Of a stretch of 41,672 bases of DNA, positions 32,949 through 40,276 are shown piece after piece. Origin of the DNA: an uncultured Eubacteriales bacterium. GTDB taxonomy: Bacteria > Bacillota > Clostridia > Christensenellales > UMGS416. The DNA is taken from contig UQLW01000028.1 in NCBI GenBank assembly GCA_900542005.1, positions 1 through 41,672 of the forward strand, read 5' to 3'. The notes under the pieces are model-generated. The model saw only the letters and a program-made list of their open reading frames with translations, ran no database searches and had not been told where the DNA came from. Both the position numbers and the translations under genes were made by a program. Numbering within the stretch: position 1 is the first letter of the stretch; every line of letters begins with the position of its first letter.

Positions 32949-33773
32949 ATGCACCGGGCAAAGCAGCCTGCAAATATCGAAAAGATTCACAGCTCCTTTT
33001 CGGCGCAGGCAAAGGACTTTGAATCAGAACGGATGAATTTTTCCAAGCAGGAATATCTTGATTATACGATTCGGGCGATCCAGGCAAGGAAAACGGATGC
33101 GCTGCTTGACGCGGCGGCGGGGACGGGCGCTTGCGGCCGCAGCCTGTCGCCCCTGGTCGCTTCGGTGGTCTGTCTCGACGCCACGGACGCCATGCTGCAG
33201 CAAGGAAGGGCGATGGCTGAAGCGGCGGGCCTGTCCAATATCCGCTTCGTACAGGGATATGTGGAGCAAATCCCCTATCCGGATGCGGCCTTTGATATTG
33301 TCATAACCCGGCTGGCCTTTCACCACTTCCCTGAAATGGAGCGGCCCTTTATGGAGCTGCATCGGGTGCTGAAGCCGGGCGGTAAGCTTGTGATCATCGA
33401 CATGGAAGCGGCTGAGGAGGACCTGCGGGATAGGGAGGACAGGATCGAGACCATGCGCGACCCGTCGCATGTGAAAAACCGAAGCCGCGGTGAATTTGCC
33501 GCGCTGTATGAGCGGTACGGATACAGCGTGAAGAAGATGGAGCATACGGACATAGCCGTATCGCTGGACGCCTGGATGGACCTGACGCAGACGCCTGAGA
33601 AGATAAGACGCCAGATCGCCGGACTCATGGAAGCGGAGTTATCAGGCGGGGAAAGGACCGGATTTTCGCCGCGCAGAGAAGGCGGGACCCTATGGTTCAA
33701 TCAGCGGTGGCTGCTGATGCTGGGCGTAAAGGGAGCGGACAAGGCTGGCGCGCCTTGCAAGAATCCGGGCTAA
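32949..33773 (+). CDS. SAM-dependent methyltransferase (UbiE/class I type)
   Basis: A 274-residue class I methyltransferase. The SAM-binding motif I is ALLDAAAGTGACG (51-63), followed by an acidic residue at the end of strand 2 (VVCLDATDAML), a DIVITRLAFHHFPEMERPF motif and VLKPGGKLVIID after strand 4, all typical of the UbiE/MenG/YcgJ-like group. The start is ATG 32949 after AGGAGG at 8 bases, not the longer reading from 32907. Substrate is unknown. The next gene, ogt, starts 52 bases downstream and is probably cotranscribed. The methyl donor and the DNA alkyl repair protein side by side may point to an alkylation or methylation stress module. Confidence 0.9.
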   Translation: MHRAKQPANIEKIHSSFSAQAKDFESERMNFSKQEYLDYTIRAIQARKTDALLDAAAGTGACGRSLSPLVASVVCLDATDAMLQQGRAMAEAAGLSNIRFVQGYVEQIPYPDAAFDIVITRLAFHHFPEMERPFMELHRVLKPGGKLVIIDMEAAEEDLRDREDRIETMRDPSHVKNRSRGEFAALYERYGYSVKKMEHTDIAVSLDAWMDLTQTPEKIRRQIAGLMEAELSGGERTGFSPRREGGTLWFNQRWLLMLGVKGADKAGAPCKNPG

Positions 33774-33824
33774 AGCGTCCATATCAGGACGGCGCCAAAC
33801 CCATCAGACGATTTAGGGAGGGCC

Positions 33825-34361
33825 ATGATGCAGTATACAACTACATACAAATCGCCGCTGGGCGGGATCCTTTTGGCCGCCGATGAGAAGGGGCTGACCG
33901 GATTGTGGTTTGAGGGCCAGAAGTATTTTGCCCTTTATCTGGACAAGGAACACAAGCAGGGGGAAACGCCCATATTGGAGGAAGCCAAAAAATGGCTTGA
34001 CCAGTACTTTGCCGGGCAAAATCCCGGCTTCCAGCCGCCGCTGAACTTTACGGGGACGGACTTTCAAAGGGAGGTATGGGCGCTTCTGTGTACGATCCCC
34101 TATGGAGAGACCACGACATATGGCGAACTTGCAAAGCGGCTTGCCGGGAAAAGGGGATGCGGCTCTATGTCCGCGCAGGCTGTGGGCGGGGCGGTGGGAC
34201 GCAATGAAATCTCGATCATCGTTCCGTGCCACCGCGTTGTGGGCTCGAAGGGCAGCCTGACAGGATACGCGGGCGGTATTTGGAAAAAGATCGAGCTGCT
34301 CAAGCTGGAGGGCGCCTGGAAGGAATCCTTCTTTGTGCCAGCCAAAAGCACAGCCCCATAG
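33825..34361 (+). CDS. ogt: Methylated-DNA--protein-cysteine methyltransferase
   Basis: A 178-residue O6-alkylguanine-DNA alkyltransferase, a one-use repair protein that moves the alkyl group from guanine to its own cysteine. The active site is IVPCHRVV with Cys135. The DNA-binding region includes FQREVWALLCTIPYGETTTYGELA and the arginine-finger segment, with AQAVGGAVGRN before the active site and GSLTGYAGG after it. Full length; the N-terminal domain is of the short Ogt type. Two ATGs are adjacent (33825 and 33828), both near GGGAGG. Cotranscribed with the methyltransferase before it. Confidence 0.95.
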   Translation: MMQYTTTYKSPLGGILLAADEKGLTGLWFEGQKYFALYLDKEHKQGETPILEEAKKWLDQYFAGQNPGFQPPLNFTGTDFQREVWALLCTIPYGETTTYGELAKRLAGKRGCGSMSAQAVGGAVGRNEISIIVPCHRVVGSKGSLTGYAGGIWKKIELLKLEGAWKESFFVPAKSTAP

Positions 34362-34436
34362 GGGCGGCGCGCCGGACGATGACGGCGCGCAAGGGGCGTG
34401 ATGGGAAAGCCTCCCGTCCGGGGCCCGAGATTACGA

Positions 34437-34503
34437 AAATGTAAGACAGAAAAAAGAAATGTAAGCCAAAAAGATGGCGCGGCATTTCTTTTTTGTTTAC
34501 ACT
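34437..34503 (+). promoter_or_regulatory. Control region of the bceAB-like operon
   Basis: AAATGTAAG occurs at 34437-34445 and 34457-34465, exactly 20 bp apart, a spacing suited to a dimeric OmpR-type regulator. A perfect 12-bp inverted repeat AAAAAAGAAATG/CATTTCTTTTTT (34450-34461 and 34483-34494) overlaps it and may also end the ogt transcript. A weak -10, TACACT (34498-34503), has no good -35, consistent with a response-regulator-dependent promoter. Confidence 0.45.
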
Positions 34504-34531
34504 AAAAGCATCAAGTTCGGGAGGTTGTTCA

Positions 34532-35299
34532 ATGCCCCTTTTAACGGTAAACAATGTGAAGAAGATTTATACGACCCGCTTCGGCGGGAACCATATCCAG
34601 GCCCTGTCCAACGTGTCCTTTTCGGTGGAGCCAGGGGAATATGTGGCGATTATGGGTGAATCCGGCTCCGGCAAGACGACGCTGCTCAATATCCTCGCCT
34701 CCCTGGATAAGCCCACCAGCGGCGAGGTCATCCTGGGCAGCCGGAGCCTTTCCGCCATACGGGAGCGGGAGATCTCCGCCTTCCGCCGGGATAACCTGGG
34801 CTTTGTATTCCAGGATTTCAACCTGCTGGATACCTTTTCCCTCAAGGACAATATCCTGCTGCCGCTGGTGCTGGCAGGGAAGGGGTATCCGGAGATGGAA
34901 AGCCGCCTGACGCCGCTGGCGGAAAAGCTGAAGATCAGCGGCATCCTGGCTAAATATCCCTATGAGGTTTCCGGCGGGCAGAAGCAGCGGGCGGCGGTGG
35001 CGCGGGCGCTGATTACGCAGCCGCAGCTGGTGCTGGCCGACGAGCCCACCGGCGCGCTGGATTCCAAAGCCACCGGCGAGCTGCTGGCGCTTTTCTCCCA
35101 GATCAACCGTGAGGGCCAGACGATCCTGATGGTGACCCACAGCACCCGGGCGGCCAGCCATGCCGGGCGCGTGCTCTTTATCAAGGACGGCGAGGTGTTC
35201 CATCAGATTTACCGCGGGGAAATGACAAACGACGAGATGTATCAGAAAATTACCGCGGCGCTGACCGTTATCACCATGGGGGGTGGGCGCGGTGAGTAA
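34532..35299 (+). CDS. Peptide-antibiotic ABC transporter ATPase (BceA-like)
   Basis: A 255-residue ABC ATPase of the MacB/LolD/BceA group. Walker A GESGSGKTT (42-50), Q-loop FVFQDFNLLDTFSLKDN (typical of BceA), signature VSGGQKQR, Walker B LVLADEPTGALDSK and H-loop MVTHSTRAA are all intact. The start is ATG 34532 after GGGAGG, not the upstream reading from 34493. BceAB-type complexes free lipid II-cycle intermediates from bacitracin or lantibiotics and also signal to a partner histidine kinase. The permease start overlaps its end. Confidence 0.93.
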   Translation: MPLLTVNNVKKIYTTRFGGNHIQALSNVSFSVEPGEYVAIMGESGSGKTTLLNILASLDKPTSGEVILGSRSLSAIREREISAFRRDNLGFVFQDFNLLDTFSLKDNILLPLVLAGKGYPEMESRLTPLAEKLKISGILAKYPYEVSGGQKQRAAVARALITQPQLVLADEPTGALDSKATGELLALFSQINREGQTILMVTHSTRAASHAGRVLFIKDGEVFHQIYRGEMTNDEMYQKITAALTVITMGGGRGE

Positions 35300-37253
35300 G
35301 CTCTTTTATCCCAAGCTGGCCCTGACCAATATCCGGAAGAACCGGCAGACCTATTTCCCTTACCTGCTCGCCTGTATCGGTTCGGTCATGATGTTCTATA
35401 TCATGCATTCCATCTCCACCAGCCCGGGGCTTTTGCAGATGAGCGGCGGGGAGACCATCCTGCTGATCCTGAATCTGGGCAATATTGTCATCGGTTTTTT
35501 TTCCGCCATCTTTCTCTTTTATACCAACAGCTTCCTCATCAAGCGGCGAAAAAAGGAGATCGGGCTTTATAATATTCTGGGCATGGAGAAAAAGCATATT
35601 GCCCGCATGCTGTTCTATGAGACGCTGTTTACCGCGCTGATGGCTCTAGCGCTGGGGCTGGCCGGCGGTATGCTGCTCTCCAAGCTGATGTTCTGGCTGC
35701 TGCTTAGGCTGCTGAATTTTTCCGTGCCCATCGCCTTCGGTGTCTCCCTTCAGTCGCTCGGCACGACGGCCGCGCTCTTTGCCCTGATCTTTCTGGCTAC
35801 GCTGTTCTTTACCCTGCGGCAGATCCATGTGGCGAACCCTGTGGAGCTGCTGCGGGGCGGCCAGGTGGGCGAGCGGGAGCCCAGGACCAAAGGGCTGCTG
35901 GCGGTTTTCGGCGCGCTGTGCCTGGGCGCCGGATACTACCTCGCCCTGTGGGTCGAATCGCCGGTGGATGCGATCTTCGTCTTTTTTGTGGCCGTGCTGC
36001 TGGTCATGGCGGGCACCTACGCCCTGTTCACGGCGGGGAGCATCGCCGTGTTGAAAATCTTGCGGCGCAACAAGCGGTTCTACTATCAAACGAAGCATTT
36101 CACCGCTGTTTCCGGCATGATCTACCGGATGAAGCAGAACGCTGTAGGACTGGCCAACATCTGCATCCTCAGCACAGCGGTGCTGGTGGTGCTTTCCACC
36201 ACCGTATGCCTTTATGTGGGCCGGGAGGAGGTGGTAAACCGGATGTATCCCCGGGATGTGGCGGTATATGGCAAGGAGAGCAGCGAAGCCCAATTCCAGC
36301 AGACGCTTCAGCTGACGCGGGAGCAGGCGCAGCAGCATGGCCTTACCCTGGAGAATGAGCTGGCCTACCGCTATGAGCCCTATGCGGCCATCCGGGATGG
36401 ATCGGTGTTTTTCCTGGATGCGAACAGCTATGATTATACCAGCGTATGCCAGCTTATCCTGATGACCCAGGAGGAATATAACCGGATCCAGGGCGATTCG
36501 GTGACGCTGGCCCGGGATGAGGCGCTGATTTATGGCCTGGACGGGCGCTATGGCGGGGACGCCATCACGCTGGGCGGCCAGCGCTTTACCATCCGGCGGG
36601 AGCTTGATACGATGAACACCGCAGAGCAAAGCGGGCAGCTGATCAAGGCCTATTATGTGGTCCTGGCCGATGAGGCGGTGATAGGGGACATCGCCCACGG
36701 AGCCGGCCTGGAGCCGCCGGAAGGGATGAAGTTTTACATTGGCCATGACCTTCGGGGAGACCTGGAAGCGCAGGATGCCTATACCGGGGATCTCAGCGAG
36801 CGGGTGGTGGAGAACCGGGCCGGCTATGTGGACAGCCGCCGCGAAAGCCAGGCGAACTTCTATTCGCTGTACGGCGGCTTCTTCTTCCTGGGCATCTTTC
36901 TGGGCATCCTGTTTTTGATGGCTACCGCGCTGATTATCTATTACAAGCAGGTGTCCGAGGGGTATGACGATAAGGCCCGCTTCGAGATCATGCAGAAGGT
37001 AGGCATGAGCCGCCAGGAGATAAAGGCGACAATCCGCAGCCAGATCGTCATGGTATTCTTCCTGCCGCTGGCAGCGGCTGTGGTGCATATCGCCTTCGCC
37101 TTCTCGGTGATCACCAAACTGCTGAGTATCTTCGGGCTGACCAACTTCCGCCTGTTCCTGGGCTGCACAGGGGCGACTATCGCCTTGTTCGCGGTGATCT
37201 ATTTCATCGTCTATAGCTGGACGCAGCGGGTATATTACCGGATTGTAGAATAA
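35292..37253 (+). CDS. Peptide-antibiotic ABC transporter permease (BceB-like, FtsX family)
   Basis: A 653-residue permease with the ten-helix BceB plan: helix 1 near residue 20, FtsX-like segments with LALTNIRKNRQTYFPYLLACIGSVM and RRKKEIGLYNILGMEKKHI at the start, a large extracytoplasmic domain (about 315-510), and a final three-helix FtsX segment with the FEIMQKVGMSRQEIK coupling loop. Length agrees with BceB. The start is probably GTG 35292, since the G-run at 35278-35283 is 8 bases before it, although GTG 35283 is also open. A terminator follows the stop by 7 bases. Its cognate regulator-kinase pair is probably at 30162-31858. Confidence 0.93.
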   Translation: MSKLFYPKLALTNIRKNRQTYFPYLLACIGSVMMFYIMHSISTSPGLLQMSGGETILLILNLGNIVIGFFSAIFLFYTNSFLIKRRKKEIGLYNILGMEKKHIARMLFYETLFTALMALALGLAGGMLLSKLMFWLLLRLLNFSVPIAFGVSLQSLGTTAALFALIFLATLFFTLRQIHVANPVELLRGGQVGEREPRTKGLLAVFGALCLGAGYYLALWVESPVDAIFVFFVAVLLVMAGTYALFTAGSIAVLKILRRNKRFYYQTKHFTAVSGMIYRMKQNAVGLANICILSTAVLVVLSTTVCLYVGREEVVNRMYPRDVAVYGKESSEAQFQQTLQLTREQAQQHGLTLENELAYRYEPYAAIRDGSVFFLDANSYDYTSVCQLILMTQEEYNRIQGDSVTLARDEALIYGLDGRYGGDAITLGGQRFTIRRELDTMNTAEQSGQLIKAYYVVLADEAVIGDIAHGAGLEPPEGMKFYIGHDLRGDLEAQDAYTGDLSERVVENRAGYVDSRRESQANFYSLYGGFFFLGIFLGILFLMATALIIYYKQVSEGYDDKARFEIMQKVGMSRQEIKATIRSQIVMVFFLPLAAAVVHIAFAFSVITKLLSIFGLTNFRLFLGCTGATIALFAVIYFIVYSWTQRVYYRIVE

Positions 37254-37260
37254 AAAAAGG

Positions 37261-37303
37261 GCCCTTGGGGACCCTCCGTAAGGAAAGCGCCCCAAGGCTT
37301 TAT
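37261..37303 (+). terminator. Terminator of the bceAB-like operon
   Basis: CCTTGGGG (37263-37270) pairs with CCCCAAGG (37290-37297) around a 19-base loop, followed by CTTTATAT. The T-run is short, so it may be moderate in strength. Confidence 0.65.
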
Positions 37304-37330
37304 ATCTCAAATAAAATATTGTTGTGTTTG

Positions 37331-37363
37331 AAACGGTATAGCCTGTTGGCTATGCCGTTTTCG
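37331..37363. terminator. Hairpin at the start of the AT-rich island
   Basis: AAACGGTATAGCC and GGCTATGCCGTTT form a 13-bp stem with one wobble and a TGTT loop, with T residues after it on the plus strand and the complement on the minus strand. It covers the stop codon of the minus-strand relic. Confidence 0.7.
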
Positions 37364-37510
37364 GCGTTTTTCCGGCTTTTCGTTTCAAATGCTTGTGGAA
37401 GTATTCTTCCACTTCTTCGGGGTTTTGAATATTTCTCAGAGAAATTTCAAGGAATTTATGCTGTTAAATACCGCCTGAATCGACTCCCGTTCGTTCTCAT
37501 CGGAAACAGG
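37350..37510 (-). pseudogene. Degenerate gene fragment
   Basis: On the minus strand one frame reads SDENERESIQAVFNSINSLKF and stops; the next frame continues SLRNIQNPEEVEEYFHKHLK and ends at a TAG near 37352, directly followed by a hairpin. The composition is clearly protein-like and the two frames join at one point, so it looks like a frameshifted remnant with no usable start. I do not recognise the family; its place beside a TnpV relic suggests a mobile-element accessory gene. Confidence 0.45.
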
Positions 37511-37551
37511 TCAATCATTCAAAATCTGCTTTTGGAATGATTGGGGAAAGG

Positions 37552-38100
37552 TCAATTATCACAATACTTCAAACTCTCCTGGGCAGATACGCCCCAATGA
37601 ACATGCGGCAAGTCCAATCCGTAGCAGACGATATCGCCTGAGTCTAAACCGTCCCTGTTTCTCCCGGTATAAATACTATATCCGCACCAGGTTCTGTAGT
37701 GGTATTCCGTATAAAATTCATAATCCTCTTGAAAAGTATCCGCAGTAACTTCCACATAAAACCCCTCAGGTCTGCTATTTGCTTCACATAAAATATGAAG
37801 TTCATTTGGCTCTTTTCCGTTTTCTGTATATTGCATTTCCCCGCGAAAATATGCAAATGTGTATGCCGGAATAATCTTTACGCTTTTCGGAATAAAAACA
37901 TAGCGCATGCTCTCCGTAACTTCAGAAAAAGCATCTTTCGCTAAGGTGTAGATTCCGTCAGGAATCGAAAAAAACGATCCCTTGCCACAGATTTTAAGCA
38001 AAACACGGTTCCGATCCGGATCAAGTCCTTCTCTTATTTCAAATCCCTGCTTGTCGGTATAGGTGGATTCCGAGATAATCTCAGTATTTGCTTCAAACAT
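37552..38100 (-). CDS. Hypothetical protein in the AT-rich island, possibly leucine-rich-repeat-like
   Basis: A 182-residue protein that I cannot assign firmly. GGGGGAGAT lies just before the ATG at 38100, so it is probably expressed. The middle region reads IPDGIYTLAKDAFSEVTESMRYVFIPKSVKIIPAYTFAYF, which resembles the BspA-type leucine-rich repeat pattern (a strand with IPxS/GV and then IxxxAFxx). The C-terminus is rich in Tyr, His and Trp with YHYRTWCGYSIYTG. No signal peptide. It is clearly richer in AT than its neighbours and lies between a transposon-gene relic and a second relic, so it was probably brought in as cargo. Confidence 0.6.
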   Translation of the reverse strand: MFEANTEIISESTYTDKQGFEIREGLDPDRNRVLLKICGKGSFFSIPDGIYTLAKDAFSEVTESMRYVFIPKSVKIIPAYTFAYFRGEMQYTENGKEPNELHILCEANSRPEGFYVEVTADTFQEDYEFYTEYHYRTWCGYSIYTGRNRDGLDSGDIVCYGLDLPHVHWGVSAQESLKYCDN

Positions 38101-38241
38101 ACCGATCTCCCCCTGAATATTCCCAAATAAAAATTAAATTTTAATTTCGATCTGTTTGTTTCGCTAAATTGCGACTTGTCTCTCAGACACAAAATAATTA
38201 TACCACGGCTTTGTGAAAGAGTCGACTGCGTAGAGGAAAAA

Positions 38242-38272
38242 AGAAGCGATATGAGAATCCCATACCGCTTCC
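38242..38272 (-). terminator. Terminator of the TnpV relic
   Basis: On the minus strand GAAGCGGTATG pairs with CATATCGCTTC (one wobble), followed by TTTTTT. It lies 10 bases after the last stop of the relic. Confidence 0.75.
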
Positions 38273-38281
38273 TCAAAATGA

Positions 38282-38484
38282 TTATGTGTTAATTATATCT
38301 GTATGTACAATTTCTTTTGCTCTTGCCTGTATGTTATTCGTAGCGCCTATCCAAGCCATTTTGGTTGGTGCTTTTAAGTTCCTCCGTTATGCCTTCTTTT
38401 TCGGGTGGTAAGGCATGGGAAATAGTAATCGCCTTGCAGTTCGTACCAAAGACCGTTGCTTTAGCTATAAATGTACTTGTCCAT
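38282..38484 (-). pseudogene. Relic of a TnpV-family transposon protein
   Basis: Read from ATG 38484 on the minus strand after GGAGG: MDKYIYS, an in-frame TAA, then NGLWYELQGDYYFPCLT. After a frameshift follows EKEGITEELKSTNQNGLD, and after another shift NNIQARAKEIV, ending at TAA 38282. These pieces match, in order, the start, the late-middle and the end of the TnpV family (transposon-encoded protein of Clostridia). The centre, of about 60 residues, is deleted. One nonsense codon, two frame changes and a deletion make it a clear pseudogene. Confidence 0.8.
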
Positions 38485-38551
38485 TGCGTAATCCTCCGTT
38501 ATGATTTGAATTTTCCCTACAATTCAATCACTCTGGCTGATTGCAAAGCCG

Positions 38552-38599
38552 AAGGGAGAAGATACTTCCTTATGTAGCCTCTCCCTTGGGCCCTTTTTT
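38552..38599 (+). terminator. Hairpin at the right edge of the AT-rich island
   Basis: AAGGGAGA (38552-38559) pairs with TCTCCCTT (38580-38587) across a 20-base loop, followed by GGGCCC and T6 on the plus strand. It lies at the junction with the GC-rich chromosome; on the minus strand it is downstream of the PH-domain gene. Confidence 0.5.
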
Positions 38600-38616
38600 G
38601 TGTCTGCACACCCAGC

Positions 38617-39021
38617 TTAGGCTTCGCCATCCAAGCCGCCGTCATCCTCGTGTTCGCAGTCATCGTCCAGAAATTCATTGATTTTGTAATTGCGCTGGAG
38701 CTTTTGCTCCTCCACCTCCCGGAAAATGAGCTCCTTGACCTCCATGGGACGGCGGATATTGACCAGCGCCATGTGGGGATGGGTCTTATCGGAGGAGTGC
38801 ACCAGCACGGTACCGACGCCGAAGATCCGCTGCCCCAGGGAAATGGTGACGGAAATATCCCGGATCCGGTATAGCACGGTTTCGTCATAGGCGGTGTTGA
38901 AAAGGCCCCGCTGCAGGAAAAGCCGGTCCTTGGAGAGCTTGTATTGGGTAAAGGAGATGGGCATCCCCAGGATGCGCTTCCTGTCGCTCCACAGGTAGGG
39001 GGCGGTATCGTCTTTCTTCAT
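38617..39021 (-). CDS. Bacterial PH-domain protein (bPH2, YdbS-like)
   Basis: A 134-residue protein with one bacterial pleckstrin-like domain. PISFTQYKLSKDRLFLQRGLFNTAYDETVLYRIRDISVTISLGQRIFGVGTVLVHSSD (about 21-78) follows the bPH2 pattern of YdbS/YdbT: a strand with the reading of local charge, then YRIxDI and QRIFGVGTV. There is no membrane helix, unlike YdbS. The C-terminus is very acidic (FLDDDCEHEDDGGLDGEA). AAAGGAA lies 6 bases before the ATG. It lies 18 bases after cysK in the same direction and is probably in one transcript with it. Confidence 0.8.
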   Translation of the reverse strand: MKKDDTAPYLWSDRKRILGMPISFTQYKLSKDRLFLQRGLFNTAYDETVLYRIRDISVTISLGQRIFGVGTVLVHSSDKTHPHMALVNIRRPMEVKELIFREVEEQKLQRNYKINEFLDDDCEHEDDGGLDGEA

Positions 39022-39039
39022 GGGAAATTCCTTTCCAGG

Positions 39040-39972
39040 CTAGGCCTCGTCAAACAGGGGTGTGGAGAAGTATCGCTCGGCAGTATCGGGCAGCAGGGTC
39101 ACCACCCGCTTGCCAGGCCCCAGCTGCCGGGCCAGCTTCAGGGCGGCGGCCACGTTGGAGCCGCTGGAGATGCCGCAAAGCAGGCCCTCCTCCCGGGCCA
39201 GCCGGCGGGCCATGGTGAGCGCTTCCTCATCGGTGACAACGCAGACCTGGCTGTAAAGGCTGGTGTTCAGGTTGTCGGGAATCAGCCCGTCGCCGATGCC
39301 CATCTGCAGATGGGTGCCAATGCTGCCGCCGGAGAGGATCGCCGCATGCTCAGGCTCTACCGCCCAGATGGCCATATCCGGATAGGCCCTGCGAAGCGCC
39401 TCGCCAATACCGGTCAGCGTGCCGCCGGTGCCCACGCCGGAGCAGAAGCCGTCGATGGGGCCGGGCGTATCCTCCAGGATCTCCCGGGCCGTGGCGCTTC
39501 GATGCACCTCGGGGTTGGCCGGGTTGGTGAACTGCTGGGGCACAAAGACACGGGGATCCTCCTTTGCCATGGCCAGCGCGGTCTGGAGGCACTCGTCGAT
39601 GCAGCGGCCGATGTCCCCCTCGTCGTGGACCAGCACGACCTCGGCCCCGTAGTGGGTCACCAGCTTGCGGCGCTCCTCGCTGACGGAATCCGGCATGATG
39701 ATGCGCACCGGGATACCCAGCACCGCGCCGACCAAGGCCAAGCCAACGCCCTGGTTGCCGCTGGTGGGCTCGACGATCACCGTATCCGGCCCAATGAGCC
39801 CGCGGGCCTTGGCGTCCTGGATCATATTGAGCGCCGTGCGGGTCTTGATGGAGCCGCCCACATTGACGGCTTCAAACTTCACCAGCACCTCGGCCGAGCC
39901 GGGGGCAGGCAGGCGATTGAGGCGGACCAGGGGCGTGCGCCCCACCGCCTCCAGGATGTTGTTGCAATACAT
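39040..39972 (-). CDS. cysK: Cysteine synthase family, PLP-dependent
   Basis: A 310-residue fold-type II PLP enzyme of the O-acetylserine sulfhydrylase group, which makes cysteine from an activated serine and sulfide. The PLP lysine is Lys43 in GGSIKTRTA, the phosphate-binding loop is GTGGTLTG, and the asparagine loop reads PTSGNQGVGLA. Two positions differ from the usual CysK pattern: the lysine is followed by Thr rather than Asp (SVKDR), and SGNTG has become SGNQG. The donor substrate may therefore be different (for example O-phosphoserine) or the enzyme may be a related beta-substituting type. It is the first gene of a two-gene minus-strand operon with a clear promoter. Confidence 0.88.
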   Translation of the reverse strand: MYCNNILEAVGRTPLVRLNRLPAPGSAEVLVKFEAVNVGGSIKTRTALNMIQDAKARGLIGPDTVIVEPTSGNQGVGLALVGAVLGIPVRIIMPDSVSEERRKLVTHYGAEVVLVHDEGDIGRCIDECLQTALAMAKEDPRVFVPQQFTNPANPEVHRSATAREILEDTPGPIDGFCSGVGTGGTLTGIGEALRRAYPDMAIWAVEPEHAAILSGGSIGTHLQMGIGDGLIPDNLNTSLYSQVCVVTDEEALTMARRLAREEGLLCGISSGSNVAAALKLARQLGPGKRVVTLLPDTAERYFSTPLFDEA

Positions 39973-40006
39973 GACATACTCCTACAAAAAAGTTGCTATA
40001 CCGTTT

Positions 40007-40035
40007 ATTATAGTCACCCGGGCCGCAGCCCGCAA
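40007..40035 (-). promoter_or_regulatory. Sigma-A promoter of cysK
   Basis: On the minus strand TTGCGG (40035-40030) and TATAAT (40012-40007) with a 17-base spacer, 35 bases before the cysK start. The rest of the gap to 40276 has no gene that I can support; an AT-rich stretch at 40195-40260 should hold the divergent promoter of the solute-binding gene, with CATAAT at 40246-40251 but no clear -35. Confidence 0.7.
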
Positions 40036-40276
40036 GAGGCGATTCACCGCTGAGCCAGAACTCCATATATCCCATAGATATGCTATGCCGGAGCGCCCCT
40101 GCCATGCGCCGCCCTGGCATGAAGGATCTGCGCGCAAGGCGGCATGCCGCATTTTGCCGGATCAATAGACGATATTGCGGCCTATTATCGAAAAAAAGCG
40201 AAAATATGACAATTCTCCATACTCAAACGCCGTCCTTTTCGTTACCATAATATGTGTAGGAGAAAGGAGGTTCGCT

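Noticed and set aside
31931..34361. Ada-type adaptive response (AraC plus alkyltransferase)
   Set aside because: The AraC protein has a cupin sensor and no methyl-accepting cysteine domain, so it is not Ada; only proximity remains.
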